Shown here in pieces: positions 41,066 through 44,321 of a stretch of 44,321 nt of DNA. Both the position numbers and the translations under genes were made by a program. The DNA comes from Verrucomicrobiaceae bacterium (lineage in GTDB: Bacteria > Verrucomicrobiota > Verrucomicrobiia > Verrucomicrobiales > Verrucomicrobiaceae): positions 1-44,321 of the forward strand of contig CANIBP010000053.1 in the NCBI GenBank assembly GCA_947466075.1, read 5' to 3'. Positions within the stretch are counted from its first letter, which is position 1; the number at the start of each line of letters is the position of its first letter. A model generated the notes under the pieces. The model was not told where the DNA came from and searched no databases. It saw only the letters and a list, made by a program, of their open reading frames with translations.

Positions 41066-41177
41066 GGCAAAAGGGAGTCGTCTTGTAAGACTAGACTTAA
41101 CGCCTCTCAAGACCGGTTTGTTCATCACCCCCGAGTTCTCGGGGCCTCCAGAGTTCGACATGGAAAGCAGTCAAACC

Positions 41178-41194
41178 CGTAGTTTAGCTCCGTG
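41178..41194. promoter_or_regulatory. inverted motif copy 1, left of C/R/M cassette
   Basis: CGTAGTTTAGCTCCGTG here recurs as its reverse complement at 44007-44023 with 16 of 17 bases identical. Its core AGTTTAGCT is also the perfect reverse complement of AGCTAAACT at 41217-41225. It lies 33 bp before the C gene start. It may be a control-protein operator or the terminal repeat of a mobile cassette. Confidence 0.6.
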
Positions 41195-41214
41195 GTCATC
41201 GCCAATGGTAGGTG

Positions 41215-41230
41215 ATAGCTAAACTCCGTG
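41215..41230. promoter_or_regulatory. motif copy 2, overlapping the C gene start
   Basis: ATAGCTAAACTCCGTG shares AACTCCGTG with the copy before the methyltransferase gene and ends on the GTG start codon of the C gene. TAAACT could act as a -10 box, which would make the C transcript nearly leaderless. Confidence 0.5.
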
Positions 41231-41449
41231 TTGCAGAAAAAGCTCGGACATCGAATCGCCGCATTGCGGAAGAAACAGGGACTCACTCAGGAGGCTCTGG
41301 CGGAGGTGATTGGCTGCTCGGTCGAATTCATTAGTTTGGTCGAGCGTGGCGTGAATGCGCCTTCCGTGGCTGGACTCCAGGGCTTCGCTGATGCCCTGAA
41401 AGTGGAGGTTCGAGACCTGTTCACCTTTGACGGGAGGAAGTCACGATGA
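41228..41449 (+). CDS. XRE-family control (C) protein of Type II R-M system
   Basis: The 73-residue protein is a single HTH domain: GHRIAALRKKQGLTQEALAE, then GCSVEFISLVERGVNAPSV (recognition helix region) and GFADALKVEVRDLF. Its length and fold match C proteins of Type II restriction-modification systems, which bind operators before their own gene and delay the endonuclease. The apparent start is GTG at 41228-41230 inside a repeat motif; TTG at 41231 is an alternative. The stop overlaps the endonuclease ATG as ATGA, the usual C-R coupling. The divergent position of the methyltransferase gene, with the same motif before it, agrees with control of both transcripts. Confidence 0.85.
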   Translation: MLQKKLGHRIAALRKKQGLTQEALAEVIGCSVEFISLVERGVNAPSVAGLQGFADALKVEVRDLFTFDGRKSR

Positions 41450-42351
41450 ACGCCGCCTATCTATCCAAATTGAAAGACACCTTGCCTGGAGTCATCGCGA
41501 CGCTGGAGCGGAAGGGAATCGAAGCACGGCATCTGGAATTCGGCGGCGAAGGCAGGCCGCCTGCGAAGAAAATTACGGTGCCAACGGATGCGCGTTCGGA
41601 GTTCCTGGCGAATCGAGCGATGGGTGATTGGGCGGAGCACAGCCTGTCCCTCGCGCTTCGTCCTGTATTCTCGGATTTGAAGGTCGTGCAGTATGGCAAT
41701 ACGGACCGAATCGCCGCAGGTCATCCTGACTTCAAGGCAAGGTATCTGGCCGGCATCGAAGAAACACGACGTTTCGGCAAGCGGCCCGACTTGCTGATCT
41801 TGCCAAGCCATGTTGCCGCGCCAGACGACATTTCAGAACTGAGCCACGCCGACAGTGACGCCTTCGTGAATCAAGCCCTTACGTCCATCGAAGTGCGTTC
41901 CAGCAAGTTCGAGGCACTGACCTACATGCGAGTGCGTCAGCAGCAGCGTGAGGCTGGGAACAAGACGGCTCGTGAGACGCCGAGTTTCACCGTGAAGGTG
42001 GAAGACCTCATCATCGTGTATCGCTGGTTGGAACGTTACGGCGTGGTGCAGAGCTACTGTCAGGTGTTCTTCGATTCGATCTTCGCCATCAACTTTCTCG
42101 ACATCTTTTCCATCATCTCCAGCGGCTCAGGTTTTACCATAGAGACACCCGCCAAGAGCCAGGAGAAGGCAACGATCATGATACCGATCACTAGCGGCGC
42201 CAAGATCGGCACAGCCATGGAACTGCCTCGATTCGAGGCCGAGCACCGTGTCACTGAGCTGGGACGGCACGACGCTTTCGTGGTGCCGTGCGGCGGAGGT
42301 TTTTCGCTGGACGCGGAAGCGGCTCGGCGGGTGCTTCTGCCTGCTGTTTAG
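41446..42351 (+). CDS. Type II restriction endonuclease, AccI-like
   Basis: The 301-residue protein resembles the AccI endonuclease family as far as I can recall its blocks: NRAMGDWAEHSL, QYGNTDRIAAG, FGKRPDLLILP (PD at 114-115), TSIEVRSSKFEALTYMRVR (E149, K154), TPSFTVKVEDLIIVYRW and CQVFFDSIFAINFLDIF. PD followed by E-x-R-S-S-K suggests a PD-(D/E)xK-type nuclease, though the spacing of the last Lys is atypical. If the family is right, the target would be GTMKAC, which is an inference. It is coupled to the C gene, and its last 33 codons overlap the 3' end of the convergent methyltransferase gene. Confidence 0.78.
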   Translation: MNAAYLSKLKDTLPGVIATLERKGIEARHLEFGGEGRPPAKKITVPTDARSEFLANRAMGDWAEHSLSLALRPVFSDLKVVQYGNTDRIAAGHPDFKARYLAGIEETRRFGKRPDLLILPSHVAAPDDISELSHADSDAFVNQALTSIEVRSSKFEALTYMRVRQQQREAGNKTARETPSFTVKVEDLIIVYRWLERYGVVQSYCQVFFDSIFAINFLDIFSIISSGSGFTIETPAKSQEKATIMIPITSGAKIGTAMELPRFEAEHRVTELGRHDAFVVPCGGGFSLDAEAARRVLLPAV

Positions 42352-43996
42352 GTTCAGCAGCATTGATGACGGGCAAGGCCAGCATCTCTGCAACCATGCG
42401 GTCCATGATTCGGCGACGTTCGTCATCCGGCACTGACTCAAGCTCAATCAAGCGGGCGGTGAGCTGTTTTGCCTGCTCCGTCGTTTGCGTAGGCAACGTT
42501 GGGCAAGGCATGGCTTCCACATCCTTCGGCTCAAGCTTGTTCAAGCCGTCGCCATAGAAGCGGTTCACTTGCGAGAAGGCAATGCGGCCCCATGAGCTGT
42601 TCAGGAACAAAGCCACTAACGGCGCGAGGCTGGTCTGGCCGTTACGGGCATACAATCCATGAAAGCAAGTAAGGTTCTTCGCGCCCGAGGTGTTGAGGAT
42701 AAACTTCACCGTCTCACGAGAAAAGACGGCCACCCACACATCAGCGACGGCACGGTTCTCAGGCTGATACCAAACAGGACGATGGCTTGGCAGATGCCGC
42801 TCATGAATCCCAAGCTCCTGACCCGCGCGAAGATAGGAGTCGAGTTCGGCCCCATTCGTTCGCGGACTGAGCAGGTAGCAGCGCCGATCCGAGTTCGCCA
42901 GTTGGGTCAGTTTGTGACGTGTGAAGACCATGCCATCGGCATGGGTCGCCTTCGTGACGCAAGGCTCGATGTGCTCCTGCGACAGCCGATGCTCGTGCAG
43001 AAGCGATTCGCTAAGGCAGAAGAAGTCGTTGGCTCCCGTCGCGATGCCTCGCCGACACTGAAAGTAATCGCCAATCTTCTGGGTCAGATGATGAACGTCT
43101 TTCGATGGCTCGTTCTCCAGCAAGACGTTCAGCCACTTCTCGCGTGGATTGAAGGTGCGCAGATCGTGAATGGTCCGAGTGGATGCCGTCACTAGTTCTC
43201 CAAGCAGCTCGCCAACGAAATCCACAACCGCTTCAAGCGACGATGCCTTGATCGCCTTGATGGGGCGATTCTTCGTGCCGCCCCGCTCCAGAAAAATGAT
43301 CGAGCTGGTCGTCAGCGCATCGGCGAACAAATTCAACTCCGGTGCAAAGACGATCACACCCGCGGGACGCATCTCGTTGAGCAGTTGCTCTTTGATCTCC
43401 TCTCCGAAGTTCGCGTTCATGAATTCCGCTGGGAGCAGCACAGCCGCACGTCCACCGGGAGCTAAGTCGTCCCAAATCTTGAGCAGAAAGATCGCATACA
43501 AGTTCGTCAGCCGATCCAGTGGCACACCGAACCGCTCATCAAAGTAGCACCACTCAGCTTCCGAGTATTCAAGCCGCTGCGACTTCACATACGGTGGATT
43601 GGCAATAATGCCCGTGAACTGACCCGACTCGGCGAACAGGTAATCCGCAAGAATCAGCTTTGTGCCATGCGGTGCCGTGCGTTTTGCCTGCTGAAACGTG
43701 TCCTCATCCCGCTCCACGGCGACCATTTTGACGCCGTCACAAATGTCAGCACAAGCATGGAGCAAGTTTCCCAGCCCCGCCGCCGGATCGAGCACGATTT
43801 CCGGCTTGGCGGACATCACCCACCGGGCCATGAGCGTTGCTACGGCAGGCGGCGTCGGCACTTGGCCCAATCGCTTCGTCTCCCGCTGCCAGCGTTCGCT
43901 CGCAGCCACTTCGCGAGCAGATCCGGCAGCATACTCGACCCGTCCTGGGTCGAGATACAGCGAGAGAAATGTCTGGCCTTCTTCGAGCTTCATCAT
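42251..43996 (-). CDS. N6-adenine DNA methyltransferase, cognate to the AccI-like nuclease
   Basis: The 581-residue protein shows QVPTPPAVATLMARWV (motif X, residues 46-60), VLDPAAGLGNLLHA (motif I, 68-81), VAVERD (motif II), and IIANPPYVKSQR (motif IV, NPPY at 133-136), so it is a gamma-type N6-adenine methyltransferase that protects host DNA. A target-recognition region follows at about 300-520. The C-terminus is Pro/Arg/Lys-rich (RPAKNLRRTAPRKRRAVPAQ) and lies in the 101-bp overlap with the endonuclease gene. The gene starts MM at 43996, 10 bp from the inverted motif at 44007-44023. Convergent C.R and M with a common motif before each is a known Type II layout. Confidence 0.9.
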   Translation of the reverse strand: MMKLEEGQTFLSLYLDPGRVEYAAGSAREVAASERWQRETKRLGQVPTPPAVATLMARWVMSAKPEIVLDPAAGLGNLLHACADICDGVKMVAVERDEDTFQQAKRTAPHGTKLILADYLFAESGQFTGIIANPPYVKSQRLEYSEAEWCYFDERFGVPLDRLTNLYAIFLLKIWDDLAPGGRAAVLLPAEFMNANFGEEIKEQLLNEMRPAGVIVFAPELNLFADALTTSSIIFLERGGTKNRPIKAIKASSLEAVVDFVGELLGELVTASTRTIHDLRTFNPREKWLNVLLENEPSKDVHHLTQKIGDYFQCRRGIATGANDFFCLSESLLHEHRLSQEHIEPCVTKATHADGMVFTRHKLTQLANSDRRCYLLSPRTNGAELDSYLRAGQELGIHERHLPSHRPVWYQPENRAVADVWVAVFSRETVKFILNTSGAKNLTCFHGLYARNGQTSLAPLVALFLNSSWGRIAFSQVNRFYGDGLNKLEPKDVEAMPCPTLPTQTTEQAKQLTARLIELESVPDDERRRIMDRMVAEMLALPVINAAEPKQQAEAPAEPLPRPAKNLRRTAPRKRRAVPAQ

Positions 43997-44006
43997 GGAT
44001 TAGCTA

Positions 44007-44023
44007 CACGGAGTTAAACTACG
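44007..44023. promoter_or_regulatory. inverted motif copy 3, before methyltransferase gene
   Basis: CACGGAGTTAAACTACG is the reverse complement of copy 1 with one mismatch. Read on the minus strand it ends 10 bp before the methyltransferase ATG, close enough to act as an operator. The same two copies also delimit the cassette like terminal inverted repeats. Confidence 0.6.
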
Positions 44024-44066
44024 AGTCAAGGGGCGGCGCGGTTCCGTATGCTTTGATCGTAGCTTA

Positions 44067-44321
44067 GAGCCTATCGGGCAAAAGGTTGAACTGGCTGTAA
44101 AGAGGTGAGCCTCCGGGTCATGATGCCGATGAAAGCGAGATAGACGAAGGCTTCGTGGTGGCGTGGATTTTTCTCGTGACCACGGGTCAGTCGCCGTTGC
44201 TTCACCAGCCAGCCGAAGCTTCGTTCAATGACCCAGCGGCGTGGCAGCACGATGAAGCCTTTCTGATCTTCGAGCTTCTTGATGATGCCCAGGCCAAAGC
44301 TCGCCCCATGGCCGAAGAGCC
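44067..44321 (-). mobile_element. IS5-family (IS1031/ISL2-like) insertion sequence, one end
   Basis: The element starts with GAGCCTATCGGGCAAAAGG at 44067, like IS1031-group terminal repeats, and is preceded by TTA at 44064-44066, which fits the TNA target site of that group. It contains the 3' end of the transposase gene on the minus strand and leaves the window at the right edge, so the other end and the target duplication cannot be checked. It lies 43 bp from the copy 3 motif of the R-M cassette. Confidence 0.75.
44071..44321 (-). CDS. IS5-family transposase, C-terminal part
   Basis: The visible 82 full codons plus stop (TAG at 44071-44073) read from GASFGLGIIKKLEDQK through RRWVIERSFGWLVKQRRL to EAFVYLAFIGIMTRRL. 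RRWVIERSFGWL holds the catalytic Glu of the DDE triad and its Y/W-x2-R-x3-E-x6-K-like context in IS5-group transposases. The first two Asp residues lie outside the window. The frame is intact as far as seen, so the element may be active. Confidence 0.85.
   Translation of the reverse strand, partial: LFGHGASFGLGIIKKLEDQKGFIVLPRRWVIERSFGWLVKQRRLTRGHEKNPRHHEAFVYLAFIGIMTRRLTSLQPVQPFAR

Overview
The window looks like a chromosomal segment of a Verrucomicrobiota bacterium, possibly a Prosthecobacter-like member of Verrucomicrobiales. This rests on gene content: repeated large secreted proteins with planctomycete-type cytochrome domains (PSCyt1, DUF1549, DUF1553), Tat-exported DUF1501 proteins, a YHYH protein, high GC and weak Shine-Dalgarno signals. 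No rRNA or tRNA gene was seen, so the phylum is an inference.

Layout. (1) 1-716: the start of a small W-D-x-G protein gene running off the left edge, preceded by a 21-bp-period array of near-palindromic GGTANNNNTACC units. (2) 717-5954: a divergent XRE regulator and a three-gene restriction-modification operon (small methyltransferase-like protein, Eco57I-type N6-adenine methyltransferase, GIY-YIG-like plus SF2 helicase). The helicase frame is cut by one amber codon at 4437-4439. (3) 6005-15703, minus strand: an export-oriented operon (DUF1553 protein, DUF1501 protein, Tat-exported unknown, second DUF1553 protein, SGNH hydrolase). (4) 15788-22021, plus strand: a coupled trio (di-CxxCH protein, beta-helix protein, DUF1501-like protein). 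(5) 22026-25828, minus strand: a yhcH remnant, a small membrane protein, YhcH/YjgK/YiaL protein, ceramidase-like protein and another DUF1501 protein. (6) 25950-27536: an MFS exporter. (7) 27674-33468: a YHYH multi-domain secreted protein followed by a single-chain fusion of a MbnP-like domain and a MbnH-like di-heme peroxidase, a candidate copper module. (8) 33486-35458: L-lactate permease with a small coupled membrane protein. (9) 35525-38437: a third DUF1553 protein; 38549-39775: an RhlE-type RNA helicase; 39779-41065: a secreted unknown. (10) 41178-44023: a compact C-protein-controlled Type II restriction-modification cassette (C, AccI-like R, convergent M) bracketed by a 17-bp inverted motif. 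(11) 44067-44321: the end of an IS5-family element leaving the window.

The central part appears to encode surface or periplasmic catabolic and redox functions. The two ends are accessory defence islands associated with repeats and an insertion sequence. The items most worth following are the MbnP-MbnH fusion beside a YHYH protein, the amber-interrupted helicase, the inverted operator or terminal motif around the C/R/M cassette with its 101-bp convergent gene overlap, and the 21-bp array whose DNA period is kept although the peptide frame shifts.
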